Assembly (NCBI GenBank): GCA_902785555.1
Contig: CACZZB010000002.1
Coordinates: forward strand, 1-64,000
Direction: 5' to 3'
Length of the DNA stretch: 64,000 nucleotides
Source: an uncultured Ruminococcus sp.
GTDB lineage: Bacteria > Bacillota > Clostridia > Oscillospirales > Acutalibacteraceae
Positions 1 to 8,535 of this stretch are shown here, piece after piece. Both the position numbers and the translations under genes were made by a program. Position 1 is the first letter of the stretch, and each line of letters opens with the position of its first letter. The notes under the pieces are model-generated. The model saw only the letters and a list, made by a program, of their open reading frames with translations. It did not search any database and was not told where the DNA came from.

Positions 1-1337
1 TGAGGTGTACGTGGAAACAGGTCAACAGGAACAGCCTTTTGTACGATATATCCTCTGTCCGAAAATATTTTTACATCTCTTGCAAGCGTGGCAGGGTCAC
101 ACGACACATAAACTATTCTTTTCGGTGACATTTCTGCAATAGTGTCTATCAGACTGCTTTCACAGCCTTTTCTTGGAGGGTCAAGGACTATGCAGTCAGG
201 TCGTATATTTCTTTTTCTAAAGGTTTGAGCCGCCTTGGCTGCATCGGAACATATAAACTCCGCATTTGTTACATTATTTACAGCGGCATTGTTTCTGGCA
301 TCCTCAACAGCCTGGGGGATTATCTCTACTCCTATAAGATTTTTTACATATCCCGCCATTGTCAGACCTATTGTGCCCGTTCCGCAATACATATCCAACA
401 ATGTTTCATTCGGCTTCAATTCGGCAAATTCTGCCGCTTTTTTATATAATTTTTCAGCCTGTGTGCGATTCACCTGATAAAATGACAATGGTGATATTCT
501 GAATTTCATACCGCATAATATATCAGTTATATATCCCTCACCATAGAGAGTACGGCAAATCTTTCCTGTTATCACATTCGTTTTGTCCATATTGATATTG
601 AGAACAACACTTCTTAAATTTTTCAAATTATCCGAGAGCATTTGCACAAGTTGATTTTCCTTGCGTAGTTCATTGGCATTCGCAACTATACACACCATCA
701 GTTCATCTGTTTTTTCGGCATATCTCAGATATAAATGACGTAGTATTCCCGAATGTGTCTGTTCATCATACGGTTTGATGTGATTTTTATTTGCCCAATC
801 AAGAAATATCCTTATAGCTTCATCAAAAGCCTTTGACTGTAACCGACATTCATCAAGGGGAATAGCACGGTGACTTCTCGGTGCAAAAAATCCGACACGC
901 ACTTGTCCCTCACTGTCGAGAGTAACGGGCAGCTGAGCTTTGTTCCTGTAAAAATCGCTTTTATCCGCACCTATTATATCACCTATCAGTTTTCCGTCTG
1001 TTCCGCCTATTCTCGTAAGGGCATCATATACTCTTTTCTGTTTGAAAGCAAGTTCCGAATTATAGTCTATATGTCTGAAAATACATCCCCCGCATTTTCC
1101 GAATACACTGCAATCGGGTGATATCCTGTTTTCTGATGGGGCAATTATATTTTCTATCTTACCGAAAGCGTAATTTTTAGCCGCTTTCAGTATTTTTACA
1201 TCAGCCTTGTCACCGACAGCCGCCGATGGTACAAATACGGCCATCCCGTCTATCTTGCATACACCGCTGCCTTCTGTTGTATAATCGACTATTTCAGCCT
1301 GATATATTTCATTTTTTCCGAGTGCCAATATCATCAT
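1..1337 (-). CDS. rlmD: 23S rRNA (uracil-5-)-methyltransferase, RlmD/RlmCD type (3' end outside window)
   Basis: TrmA/RumA-family SAM-dependent methyltransferase that makes 5-methyluridine in 23S rRNA. The translated frame shows an N-terminal TRAM-like OB domain, a four-cysteine iron-sulfur motif (CSVFGKCGGC about residue 88 onward), the SAM-binding motif DMYCGTGTIGL, the DPPRKGC motif and the catalytic cysteine in VSCDPATLARD. The frame is still open at base 1, shortly after FPRT, so only the last few residues are missing. Two ATG codons (1337 and 1334) follow AGGGA; the first is used here. It begins 13 bp after the last phage-derived gene, with no terminator between, so cotranscription is possible (inference). 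Confidence 0.9.
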   Translation of the reverse strand, partial: MMILALGKNEIYQAEIVDYTTEGSGVCKIDGMAVFVPSAAVGDKADVKILKAAKNYAFGKIENIIAPSENRISPDCSVFGKCGGCIFRHIDYNSELAFKQKRVYDALTRIGGTDGKLIGDIIGADKSDFYRNKAQLPVTLDSEGQVRVGFFAPRSHRAIPLDECRLQSKAFDEAIRIFLDWANKNHIKPYDEQTHSGILRHLYLRYAEKTDELMVCIVANANELRKENQLVQMLSDNLKNLRSVVLNINMDKTNVITGKICRTLYGEGYITDILCGMKFRISPLSFYQVNRTQAEKLYKKAAEFAELKPNETLLDMYCGTGTIGLTMAGYVKNLIGVEIIPQAVEDARNNAAVNNVTNAEFICSDAAKAAQTFRKRNIRPDCIVLDPPRKGCESSLIDTIAEMSPKRIVYVSCDPATLARDVKIFSDRGYIVQKAVPVDLFPRTP

Positions 1338-1350
1338 TCCCTGTTATTTA

Positions 1351-1803
1351 TTAATACATATTATAGCAAACATTCATTTGGTCTTCGATAATATTTTTCT
1401 GAGTGTCCGTAATAGCATCCGTACATTCAAAAGTCACTTTCAAGGGTGATGTATAAGCATGAAAATTTCCGTTGATATTGAAGCTGTCGCTTATCTTTCG
1501 CATACCGCTGCAAGTATAGTCCGTCTGACACACCGAAAGCGTATTGATGACCGAATTTCGTCTGTTATCAATATCTGCATTTCTTTTGTAAATATATTTT
1601 TTTATCCAATCTTCACGGTATGTAAGACCATAACTTTCAGCGGTACTTACAAAGCATTCCCTCAGCAATTCTTCGACTTCACCAAAAAGCATATCAAGAC
1701 CTTCGGCATACGCCATTATTTCAGCGTATACAGGTTCGCCGGGGGAAATATCATATATTCCTGTGGCAGAAAGTATATTACTCATTATCTGAAATTCAGA
1801 CAT
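1351..1803 (-). CDS. phage tail protein I / XkdU-like (YmfQ family)
   Basis: 150 residues, last gene of the phage-derived cluster. Its place directly after baseplate J matches gpI of P2 and XkdU of PBSX, proteins that attach at the edge of the baseplate. The central part (about residues 30-75) resembles the YmfQ/DUF2313 pattern of a helical region with WIKKY and RR. GGGAGG lies 8 nt before the ATG. No tail-fibre gene follows, although XkdV or gpH would be expected next. Identification rests mainly on position and general shape. Confidence 0.65.
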   Translation of the reverse strand: MSEFQIMSNILSATGIYDISPGEPVYAEIMAYAEGLDMLFGEVEELLRECFVSTAESYGLTYREDWIKKYIYKRNADIDNRRNSVINTLSVCQTDYTCSGMRKISDSFNINGNFHAYTSPLKVTFECTDAITDTQKNIIEDQMNVCYNMY

Positions 1804-1820
1804 ATAAAGAACCTCCCGTC

Positions 1821-2876
1821 TTAATTGGCGACCGTAAGGTGGACAGTTCCCAATTTTGCGAGTTCACCTGCACCTATGCTTATATCGGACATACCGGAAA
1901 AACTATAATTATCGACTCCATAGGATTCATAAACAGCCTTTCCGAGTGCCGCTGTTTTGAAATCTTCTCCCACCGCAAGTTCGCTGAAGAAAGAAGCGAT
2001 GCTTCTTTGCACATTTGCAAGTGTTTCACTTTCGTTATATCCGTTTTTTACTGAAATACTCGCAGTAACATTCACTGTAACAAGTTCAGGTGTTGTCACC
2101 GTTAAATTTATCCCGAAAGGACAGCTTATATTCAGCAGATCTATTACATTCTGATAAGCATCATTTGAGGGTACGCCACCCTTTCCGCCGACACATACAT
2201 TTATACCTCCGGACTGCATGGAACCTGTCACAGTTGCGGAGTGTATTCCATCTACCGACTTTGCAAGATTTATATAATACTGTTCGTTGGCACCATTCGG
2301 AGTATTTTTATAGCTTTCCTCTATTCTTTTTCTGAAAGCCTCGTCAGATTCGTCATCGGTTCCGCCTATAAAACTGCTTGCGTTTGTAATGCTCATACCG
2401 ACCGAAAAATATGTTATCATAACCTTTACGATATTCCTTGCAACATTGTACTGCTGACCGCTGTTTTCAGCCTCACATTCGATAAGTCTTTCGGTTGTAT
2501 TTCTTGGTATAATCTCATCATATACCGTGAGATAACGCAATGAACCGTCTGAATTTGAACATACAGTTCCCTTTGGGATAGTAATATCATGGTCAACGGG
2601 CATATCAAGGCGGAATATCACAAAGCCGGATGCCTTATCTCCCTTTATTCTCGAAAGACCCCTTTGTCGGGCGTGCATATCAAGATATTGTCCTGTTGCG
2701 GTATTGGGGAACATCTGTAATTTTATCCTGTCGATTTCCGTACAGAGAGAATATAATTCTCCTGCAAGGAGCTTTATTTTTATTTCCGAATCACTTGCAT
2801 TTTCAGGCTCATATCCCGAAAGCTCGGTGAATTTATTATTCATTCTGTCAAGTATCTGTTTATATGTATATGACAT
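1821..2876 (-). CDS. phage baseplate J-like protein (gpJ/gp47/XkdT family)
   Basis: 351 residues, a normal length for the family that builds the baseplate wedge of contractile-tail phages. Recognisable features are the N-terminal helical part (YKQILDRM), the core with VIFRLDMPVDHDITIPKG and GTVCSNSDG, and the family signature GGTDDESDEAFRKRI (about residues 168-182) followed by GANEQYY. The C-terminal half is beta rich (VTVNVTASISVKNG). AAGGAG precedes the ATG. It sits between a gp25-like and a gpI-like gene, as in P2 and PBSX. The frame is intact. Confidence 0.9.
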   Translation of the reverse strand: MSYTYKQILDRMNNKFTELSGYEPENASDSEIKIKLLAGELYSLCTEIDRIKLQMFPNTATGQYLDMHARQRGLSRIKGDKASGFVIFRLDMPVDHDITIPKGTVCSNSDGSLRYLTVYDEIIPRNTTERLIECEAENSGQQYNVARNIVKVMITYFSVGMSITNASSFIGGTDDESDEAFRKRIEESYKNTPNGANEQYYINLAKSVDGIHSATVTGSMQSGGINVCVGGKGGVPSNDAYQNVIDLLNISCPFGINLTVTTPELVTVNVTASISVKNGYNESETLANVQRSIASFFSELAVGEDFKTAALGKAVYESYGVDNYSFSGMSDISIGAGELAKLGTVHLTVAN

Positions 2877-2887
2877 ATTTTTTCTCC

Positions 2888-3151
2888 TTATATATCTATT
2901 TCGTATATTTCGTCATCAAGCTGAACGCTTACACAAATACCGGTATTTTCTGCAGTCACACCAACGATTTCTGCTTGTGGGAATTCGGTAAGAGCCGCTC
3001 TTGCCTGTGCTTCTATCAAGGGTATGCAGTCGGGCTGTGATACATCTGCTTTGAAAATATCGCTGCCAAGTCCACGGTCATATATAAATCCGCCTTTTTT
3101 GGCTGAAAGAAGGATATATAATTTTTGACTGATATAGTCGCTGTTATTCAT
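2888..3151 (-). CDS. gp25-like baseplate wedge protein (gpW/XkdS family)
   Basis: 87-residue protein in the position of XkdS/gpW, between the spike-like and J genes. The pattern ending in ARAALTEFPQAEIVGV, followed by two beta strands, is typical of the GPW/gp25 lysozyme-like baseplate family, which joins wedge components in contractile tails. It is shorter than T4 gp25 (about 130 residues). GGGAGG precedes the ATG. It lies 4 bp after the spike gene. Confidence 0.7.
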   Translation of the reverse strand: MNNSDYISQKLYILLSAKKGGFIYDRGLGSDIFKADVSQPDCIPLIEAQARAALTEFPQAEIVGVTAENTGICVSVQLDDEIYEIDI

Positions 3152-3155
3152 AAAA

Positions 3156-3500
3156 TCATTCCTCCCATTTATTTCCGTTTATATATATAGTGCCGTCATT
3201 TTTAAGTACGATACTTGCACCGCCGAGAGAATACAGTGCAAGTTCCCCCGGCTCTATATCATAACGATTGTCCGCACGCCTTACCCCTATGCAGAATCTG
3301 TCATTTTCATCCGATATGACCACCGAATCGTCATTAGGCTGAGGCACATAGTCAATACCTTTTGGAGTGACTATACAGAAATGACCTGTTCCGTCGGATA
3401 CGGAAGCGGATATTCTTCTGTCGGCACATGAAACTACTTTTCCCGAAATACACGAAATATTATTTTTACTGTTTTCGGATATATTTCTTGATATCTTCAA
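3156..3500 (-). CDS. short baseplate V/XkdR-like spike protein
   Basis: 114 residues with an OB-fold-like beta pattern (SGKVVSCADRRISASVSDG) and the end motif GGASIVLKNDGTIYING typical of gpV/Mu gp45 baseplate spikes. A TTG start is chosen because GGAGGTGA lies 9 nt upstream; it overlaps the preceding hub gene by 4 nt. In contractile phages this protein trims the central spike that punctures the envelope. The length suggests a minimal version without a lysozyme part. Confidence 0.65.
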   Translation of the reverse strand: MKISRNISENSKNNISCISGKVVSCADRRISASVSDGTGHFCIVTPKGIDYVPQPNDDSVVISDENDRFCIGVRRADNRYDIEPGELALYSLGGASIVLKNDGTIYINGNKWEE

Positions 3501-4414
3501 ATGTATTTCACCTCCGCATATACTCTTGTTTTTTCGCCTTCCACTCCGAGGGAATAATGTATTTCTTTTATAATATATTTTTTGTCTTCATTGTCGATAA
3601 TTAGTTCGTCACCCACACGGCAAATTATACAGCCCGATATTTCAAGTATTACCTGTTCATATTTATTATCGGCATTGTCGAGAATATTCCTTGCACTCAT
3701 CGGAGAAAGATTTTTATTATCCACTGTATTTATGTATCTTTTTTTATTGACTTTCAGGCTTTTTGCAAGTTCATCCTCAAACGGCATTACATATCCGTCA
3801 GAAACGGCAGCCCTTTCCATTATCATTGAAATAAGAATATGTCTTTTAAGAGTGTGTTTTTTTGAAATGCACTGATTTGAAGATATATAAATGCAGTCAT
3901 TGTCTTTATTTTCGGAAATATCAATATTTCCGTAGCAGTCTATTTTTGGAACAGTACCCGTGAATTTTTTGCAGAAATTGGCAAGTACAGCCCATTCGCT
4001 CATACCTTTAGTTATGATAAATTCATCATCAAAAGTTTTACGGGTTCCTTTGAAATGATGAAAACCGAAAGGTTCAAAATGCCTTTTCATAAGGTCATTC
4101 ATTGATACCATGGAATATGTCTGAGGAAGTGCCTCATTGTCAAGTAAAATACCTGCAATGCTTCTTGCGGTAACTGTCAGGAATATTCCGCTGATAGTCT
4201 GTTCATCGCTTTGAGTATCTATATAGCCGAAAAAAATACGGTCATTGTTATCGAGGACTTCTATCGACAGCAGGGGATATATTGTTCCGTCAGCTGAAAA
4301 AACAGCGGTGAGACTGTCAGCGGGAGCATCCTCGGATGAAACGAAGTTTACTTTGAGAGGTTTCCTGAAAACGGTTTCGTTTCCGTAAATGTCTTTGATA
4401 ATGTATTTCAGCAT
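3497..4414 (-). CDS. tail hub / late control gpD-like protein (XkdQ family)
   Basis: 305 residues. Position after a LysM protein and before the V-like gene corresponds to XkdQ. The arrangement of an N-terminal beta domain (ADSLTAVFSAD, NNDRIFFGYIDT), a middle region with WAVLANFCKKFTGTVPKID and a C-terminal VGDELIIDNEDKKYIIKE strand region fits the gp27/gpD hub fold that forms the ring between tail tube and spike. AGGAGGG lies 7 nt before the ATG; the start overlaps the LysM gene by 7 nt. Intact. Confidence 0.75.
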   Translation of the reverse strand: MLKYIIKDIYGNETVFRKPLKVNFVSSEDAPADSLTAVFSADGTIYPLLSIEVLDNNDRIFFGYIDTQSDEQTISGIFLTVTARSIAGILLDNEALPQTYSMVSMNDLMKRHFEPFGFHHFKGTRKTFDDEFIITKGMSEWAVLANFCKKFTGTVPKIDCYGNIDISENKDNDCIYISSNQCISKKHTLKRHILISMIMERAAVSDGYVMPFEDELAKSLKVNKKRYINTVDNKNLSPMSARNILDNADNKYEQVILEISGCIICRVGDELIIDNEDKKYIIKEIHYSLGVEGEKTRVYAEVKYI

Positions 4415-4929
4415 AGTTTGACCCTCCTGCCGTGACTGATGGGAATATCGGGACGAAGAATATCTGTATTTATTTTTACCAGAGTTTCAATATCTATGCC
4501 GAATTCATAAGAATAATCCCACAAAGATTTGTTTCCGTCGGAGATACAGTATTGGGGGATATCGTCATTGCCGTCATCGGCTATCTCAATAAAACGGAAG
4601 CTGTATTTGATGACATTTTCAATATCCTGTGCGATAAGCTCAAGGGATTCAAATACAGCCAATAAAGGCTTTTGTGAAGGAATGTATAATATTCCGCTCT
4701 CTCTTGATGAAAATACTTTTTCAAGACGCTCGAACTGTTCAAGACAGTCCGAGCCGAAAAATTCCCCTTCGCCTGATATTATCCTGTTCTGTTCTCCCAG
4801 GTCGAAAATTTTATCCGCATAAAAAGGGATTTTGTGCACAGCGGTATTTTTCTTTCGGGATATTTTTATGACATAGGGATTGACGGGAAATATAAAATCC
4901 TTATAGCTCATTTTACCGTCAGTATTCAT
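4408..4929 (-). CDS. LysM-containing tail protein (XkdP-like)
   Basis: 173 residues. A C-terminal LysM-like segment (about residues 128-173: SLWDYSYEFGIDIETLVKIN and GRRVKLC) follows an N-terminal domain with gpU/DNA-circulation-like beta strands. In PBSX, XkdP follows the tape measure protein and connects tube and hub. Here it follows a 50-residue ORF instead. The start at the third residue of the longest frame is preferred because GGAGGGGG lies 6 nt upstream. Overlaps both neighbours. Confidence 0.7.
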   Translation of the reverse strand: MNTDGKMSYKDFIFPVNPYVIKISRKKNTAVHKIPFYADKIFDLGEQNRIISGEGEFFGSDCLEQFERLEKVFSSRESGILYIPSQKPLLAVFESLELIAQDIENVIKYSFRFIEIADDGNDDIPQYCISDGNKSLWDYSYEFGIDIETLVKINTDILRPDIPISHGRRVKLC

Positions 4930-5074
4930 AGGCATCCCCCTCCGAAAATATCAGTTTGTCATACCGAAGCATATCATATTCAAGCATATCCGAAATATTT
5001 GCAAGGACTGACGAATCATCGCCGTATAGATTGGTAGCCCTTGCATAGTCTTTTATGATTTCAATTTCTTTCAT
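4919..5074 (-). CDS. small phage-cluster protein of unknown function
   Basis: A 50-residue protein starting MKEIEIIKDYARATN. The ATG overlaps the stop of the tube gene (ATGA) and follows GGAGGTGG. It occupies the slot where PBSX has XkdN (assembly chaperone) and the very large tape measure XkdO. It is predicted mostly helical and acidic at the end (SEGDAYEY). It may be a residual chaperone; no family is recognised. Confidence 0.6.
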   Translation of the reverse strand: MKEIEIIKDYARATNLYGDDSSVLANISDMLEYDMLRYDKLIFSEGDAYEY

Positions 5075-5454
5075 GTAATATTTTCCACCTCCATATCCAA
5101 TGCGGTAAGAGTTATACATTCACGGAATTTTTCCTTGTCGGCGGTCAGATGGAAGTCATTCCAGAAGCAGTTTGAAAGGGTTATCCTTGTATCGTCAAAT
5201 GTAAGTACCACCATAAAATTGTCCAAATCGTGAAAATTGAGATTTTCAAATGGCTGACGGAATTTCATATTTGAAAGGATAAGCTTATATTCTGGTTTTG
5301 TTTTGATATGTGCAAGGTCGCTGTTTAAAAAGCAGGTTCTGACTTTATGCAGCTGAGATATTTCCCTGACCTCGGCATTTTCCGCCTGTAAAAGCTGACG
5401 GCCGTTTATATAGACACAGACATCTCTGCCCGAAATTGATTTGAATTTTTCCAA
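5071..5454 (-). CDS. tail tube-like protein (XkdM-like, tentative)
   Basis: 127 residues. The start SGRDVCVYINGRQLLQAENA resembles the beginning of XkdM-type tubes (SGKEGRLFLDGEEM pattern), and the C-terminal half alternates beta strands (FMVVLTFDDTRITLSNCFWN). TTG at 5454 is chosen because AAAGGAG lies just upstream; a longer frame with ATG at 5559 would overlap the previous gene by about 90 nt without a binding site. The function is inferred from order and weak similarity. Confidence 0.55.
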   Translation of the reverse strand: MEKFKSISGRDVCVYINGRQLLQAENAEVREISQLHKVRTCFLNSDLAHIKTKPEYKLILSNMKFRQPFENLNFHDLDNFMVVLTFDDTRITLSNCFWNDFHLTADKEKFRECITLTALDMEVENIT

Positions 5455-5467
5455 GAAACCACTCCTT

Positions 5468-5875
5468 TCAAATACCAGCGGCAATTTCACGCAGTCCGAA
5501 TGACATTTTGACCTTATAGGCAAATGAATTCGGGTCATATACGCACCTGTCGACAGCAATGGAAATTATCATCTTGTCGGTATCAAGTTCAAGGATTTTC
5601 ATACAGATATCCTTTGCACACTGTTCACAGTAAGCACCGCCCGATTTTTCATCGGTGAGGATTGTAACAACAGTTTTCTCGTCACCCGATTCAAAAATAT
5701 CGTATCCCAAAAGAAAATTGAGTCTGTCATTTTTTTCTGTACCGAATGATATGGTATCATTTCTGACGGGGAATTTAAGCTGTTGAAAGTCGTTTTCAAG
5801 TATAAGTCCGAATCTGTCAAAAAAATGGTCGTTCAAAGCGGAATCATAAAGCTGTTGAGTAAAATCGCTGATCAA
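5468..5875 (-). CDS. phage tail completion/terminator candidate
   Basis: 135 residues, TTG start after GGGAG, 4 bp after the preceding gene. It has an N-terminal helix, then beta strands (NDTISFGTEKNDRLNFLLG; EKTVVTILTDEKSGG) and two closely spaced cysteines (CEQCAKDIC). The slot between head-tail joining and tube genes normally holds the tail terminator or completion protein. I recognise no family directly. Confidence 0.45.
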   Translation of the reverse strand: MISDFTQQLYDSALNDHFFDRFGLILENDFQQLKFPVRNDTISFGTEKNDRLNFLLGYDIFESGDEKTVVTILTDEKSGGAYCEQCAKDICMKILELDTDKMIISIAVDRCVYDPNSFAYKVKMSFGLREIAAGI

Positions 5876-5879
5876 ATCA

Positions 5880-6206
5880 TCACTCCCGATCTGTAATAAT
5901 TTTTATACAAGCCTTTGCATAGCTGTTTTCTTTAAAGTAATACATATCCTTCCATAAGAGAATATACTGATTTTTGTTATCGGATATAATATCACCGTAT
6001 TCGGCATCCAGCAAAAACTCTGTTTCGGCAAACAGTGTATATCTTCCGTTTTCGGTACGTCCCTGAGGAGTATTTGAAATATTCCCGAAAGTTTTTTGCT
6101 GATAGCGGACAGGATATAATACACCATAGCCGTAGGTTTGAGTATCATTATGAGTAAGGGAAATCGGAGTTCCTGTTTTTTTTATGGCATTTTTTATCCT
6201 GTTCAT
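5880..6206 (-). CDS. phage head-tail joining (stopper-like) protein
   Basis: 108 residues beginning MNRIKNAIKKTGTPI, one base after the upstream stop and with GAGGGGG before it. The C-terminal DIISDNKNQYILLWKDMYYF resembles the beta-barrel end of small stopper/head-tail joining proteins that seal the connector. A longer frame (ATG at 6440) would overlap most of the previous gene and is rejected. Function is inferred from order and size. Confidence 0.55.
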   Translation of the reverse strand: MNRIKNAIKKTGTPISLTHNDTQTYGYGVLYPVRYQQKTFGNISNTPQGRTENGRYTLFAETEFLLDAEYGDIISDNKNQYILLWKDMYYFKENSYAKACIKIITDRE

Positions 6207-6207
6207 A

Positions 6208-6564
6208 TCATACCCCCTCAAATACAAAACCGCCGTCATCAAAGATATCGGAGATATCGGAAACAGCCTGGCTATATATCGTGTAAGCCTTTTCAAGCCT
6301 GTCAGCGGAGCTTTTGACGGAGATATCACCGACAGTAATATTTTCACCGTTTTCGGTATCATGCCAAAGAATATATCTGTAATATGCGAGAGCTGCAGCA
6401 GCATATTCAAGCTTGCTGCTGCAGCGGCATATATCGGCATCGGGCTTTAAGTGTGAAAGTATATAGTTAAAAGTATTTTCACAGATAAAGCGCAGAGTTA
6501 CAGAAGATTCTTGATCAATGCCCGAAAGACGGCTGAAAACGGAAATAATATTTTCAATATTCAA
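6208..6564 (-). CDS. phage head-tail connector (gp6/YqbG-like)
   Basis: 118 residues, largely helical (SSVTLRFICENTFNYILSHL; LEYAAAALAYYRYIL), directly after the capsid gene, as expected for gp6-type adaptors that bind the portal. TTG start with GGAGGTG 9 nt upstream. The YYRYILW segment and repeated helices fit the family; similarity to a named member cannot be tested here. Confidence 0.6.
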   Translation of the reverse strand: MNIENIISVFSRLSGIDQESSVTLRFICENTFNYILSHLKPDADICRCSSKLEYAAAALAYYRYILWHDTENGENITVGDISVKSSADRLEKAYTIYSQAVSDISDIFDDGGFVFEGV

Positions 6565-6580
6565 CCGTCACACCTCCGGA

Positions 6581-7576
6581 TCAAAGAGAAAGTATCTTAG
6601 CGGAGTCGCTGAATATCTTGGAGAAACCTGCTGTACAGCTGACAGCGGCTTTGTCGATTTGTCTGTCAATGAGTTTGTCGGAATCCACCACGATACCGCC
6701 GGACTGTATCATCTCAAGGGCACAGTTTTTATCAAGACCGAGAATTTTATTGCTTGCAAGTGACGGAGCATGAACGAGATTAGCACCGAGAGGAGTTATC
6801 ATTTTGCCTGTACCGTGGAAATCAAGACCTGCATTTGCATCTTTCATTTCAGACATATTAAGAAGCTGCTGCATAAGTGCAGTGGGGGCAAGAATGGTAT
6901 TGAGCTGATACGGAGCGATATTAGCCCAGAGCTTGATAAGAGAGCCGTAAGTAAGTGTCTGTGAATCGGCAGAAACGGTTTCGGCAGCATTGTCACCGCC
7001 ATCACCGTTGACGAGTACATATACGGCATCATTAAATAGTTCTCTTGCTATATATGCACCGATTTGACGAAGTGTTACAGTAAAAATATCAAGACGCTGA
7101 TATTTTATGGATTCGTATGAAGCTGTGAGAAGTCTGCCGTGTTTTTTGAGGGAAACAAGATTCGGGTTTGTCCTGATGTCAGTCTGAGGAAGCAGACCGC
7201 CTTCGGAAACGGGGTCTGCAGAAAGAGTGAGCGGAGAAACCGAAATTGAACGATAATCGAGATTGTCTATAACAGTTGTTGCCGCAACTATTTCGGAAAG
7301 AGGAGCGGCATTTTTCATACCCTGTTTTACTGCACGGGCAACATATTCGGGGAAAAGAGCGGCTGAGTTTGAAGTCTGGAAAAACTTCTGTACCTGGTCG
7401 GAATCAGAGCCGCAAACTTTTATGTCATAGCGTTTAAGCTGTCGCTGGAAAGCGTCAAGACCGCTCATATCGGTATTTTTATAATTCTCGGACGGGTCGA
7501 GTTCTTCGAGAATATCCGTAAGAGATTTTCCGTTGGCATACATACCTTTTTCAAGTTTGATTCTATCAAATGTCAT
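6581..7576 (-). CDS. phage major capsid protein (HK97-like/XkdG-type)
   Basis: 331 residues, directly after the protease gene as in PBSX. The N-terminal 100 residues are polar and helical; the body contains the pattern NPNLVSLKKHGRLLTASYE and LRQIGAYIARELFNDAVYVLVNGDG, typical of the spine helix and A domain of HK97-fold capsids, then a beta-rich end. AAGGAGG precedes the ATG. The frame is complete and encodes a full-length shell protein. Confidence 0.85.
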   Translation of the reverse strand: MTFDRIKLEKGMYANGKSLTDILEELDPSENYKNTDMSGLDAFQRQLKRYDIKVCGSDSDQVQKFFQTSNSAALFPEYVARAVKQGMKNAAPLSEIVAATTVIDNLDYRSISVSPLTLSADPVSEGGLLPQTDIRTNPNLVSLKKHGRLLTASYESIKYQRLDIFTVTLRQIGAYIARELFNDAVYVLVNGDGGDNAAETVSADSQTLTYGSLIKLWANIAPYQLNTILAPTALMQQLLNMSEMKDANAGLDFHGTGKMITPLGANLVHAPSLASNKILGLDKNCALEMIQSGGIVVDSDKLIDRQIDKAAVSCTAGFSKIFSDSAKILSL

Positions 7577-7590
7577 AATAAATGTCCTCC

Positions 7591-8535
7591 TTAAATGTTT
7601 TTGTAAATATTATTGTTTGAGTTTGTATTTTTTGAAGTGCCGCTGAAAAGCTGAGGCTTCACCGGAAGAATGTCAGCCGCCTTTTTTTCAAGAGCGTTGA
7701 TAAGTTCATTGAGCTGATTGACGGAGAGATTTTCCGTAATATGTTCAAGAGTATCTGCATTGAGTTCGGGCACAGCGACGGCTGAAAGGGTTTTGAGATT
7801 TTTAACGAGTGACTGTCGGTAAATATCACCGTCAGCCGCTTTTTGTTTAAGAGAGCGAAATATATCCGCAAGTTCTTTCACTTCATCAGAGGTAAAGGAT
7901 TGTTCTTCACCTGTGAAAAGTCTTTTTTCGATAGTCAAGAAATTATCTCCTTTCGGGTCAAAGTTTTTGATGACACCGGCGGCTTTCTGAGCAGGAACGG
8001 CTACAAAAGACCATTCATAGGCATCCGTAGGTTCATCAAGAATAGCAAAGCATAATTTGTTTGAATAATATCTGCCTTTTGAGTGCATACAGGATGAAAT
8101 ATCCTTTCCGCATATTGAGCAGATATGTTTTTTTACGGAGCATCCGACACTGACTTCTTTTTTGATACCGCTTTCGAGTGATAAGATAAATTGGGCGGAA
8201 TCGGTAGATTGAGGGACATAAGCCCTTGCAAGGAGACGTTTATAGGGCTTGTTGTCGGAAGTAAATTTATCGGGGACAAATTCGGAGCTGCATGAAAAGA
8301 TGCGTGCAGTCTGATTTGAAGATTTTGGGTCATGGTCAGTGATACCCGTTACACCTTTGAATAATTCCGCAAGGGTATCAAGAGCATTATCGGAAAATCT
8401 TTCAAAGTCCCTGTCAATTTCGTTGTCACAGAGGACAACGGAAAATGTGTAGACATCATCTTTTGAAAGAGGGTGACGGGTAAGTTTGTTTATAAGTTCG
8501 AGTTCACCGTCACGGATATCGTTGTTGTTTGTCAT
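7591..8535 (-). CDS. phage prohead protease/scaffold (XkdF-like)
   Basis: 314 residues between portal and capsid. The N-terminal part (VYTFSVVLCDNEIDRDFERF, then GVTGITDHD with a candidate catalytic histidine) fits XkdF-type proteases that process the capsid scaffold. A zinc-knuckle-like insert (HICSICGKDISSCMH, about residues 137-151) follows. The C-terminal third is polar and probably helical, as in a fused scaffold. GAAAGGAACG precedes the ATG, which abuts the portal stop. Confidence 0.7.
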   Translation of the reverse strand: MTNNNDIRDGELELINKLTRHPLSKDDVYTFSVVLCDNEIDRDFERFSDNALDTLAELFKGVTGITDHDPKSSNQTARIFSCSSEFVPDKFTSDNKPYKRLLARAYVPQSTDSAQFILSLESGIKKEVSVGCSVKKHICSICGKDISSCMHSKGRYYSNKLCFAILDEPTDAYEWSFVAVPAQKAAGVIKNFDPKGDNFLTIEKRLFTGEEQSFTSDEVKELADIFRSLKQKAADGDIYRQSLVKNLKTLSAVAVPELNADTLEHITENLSVNQLNELINALEKKAADILPVKPQLFSGTSKNTNSNNNIYKNI

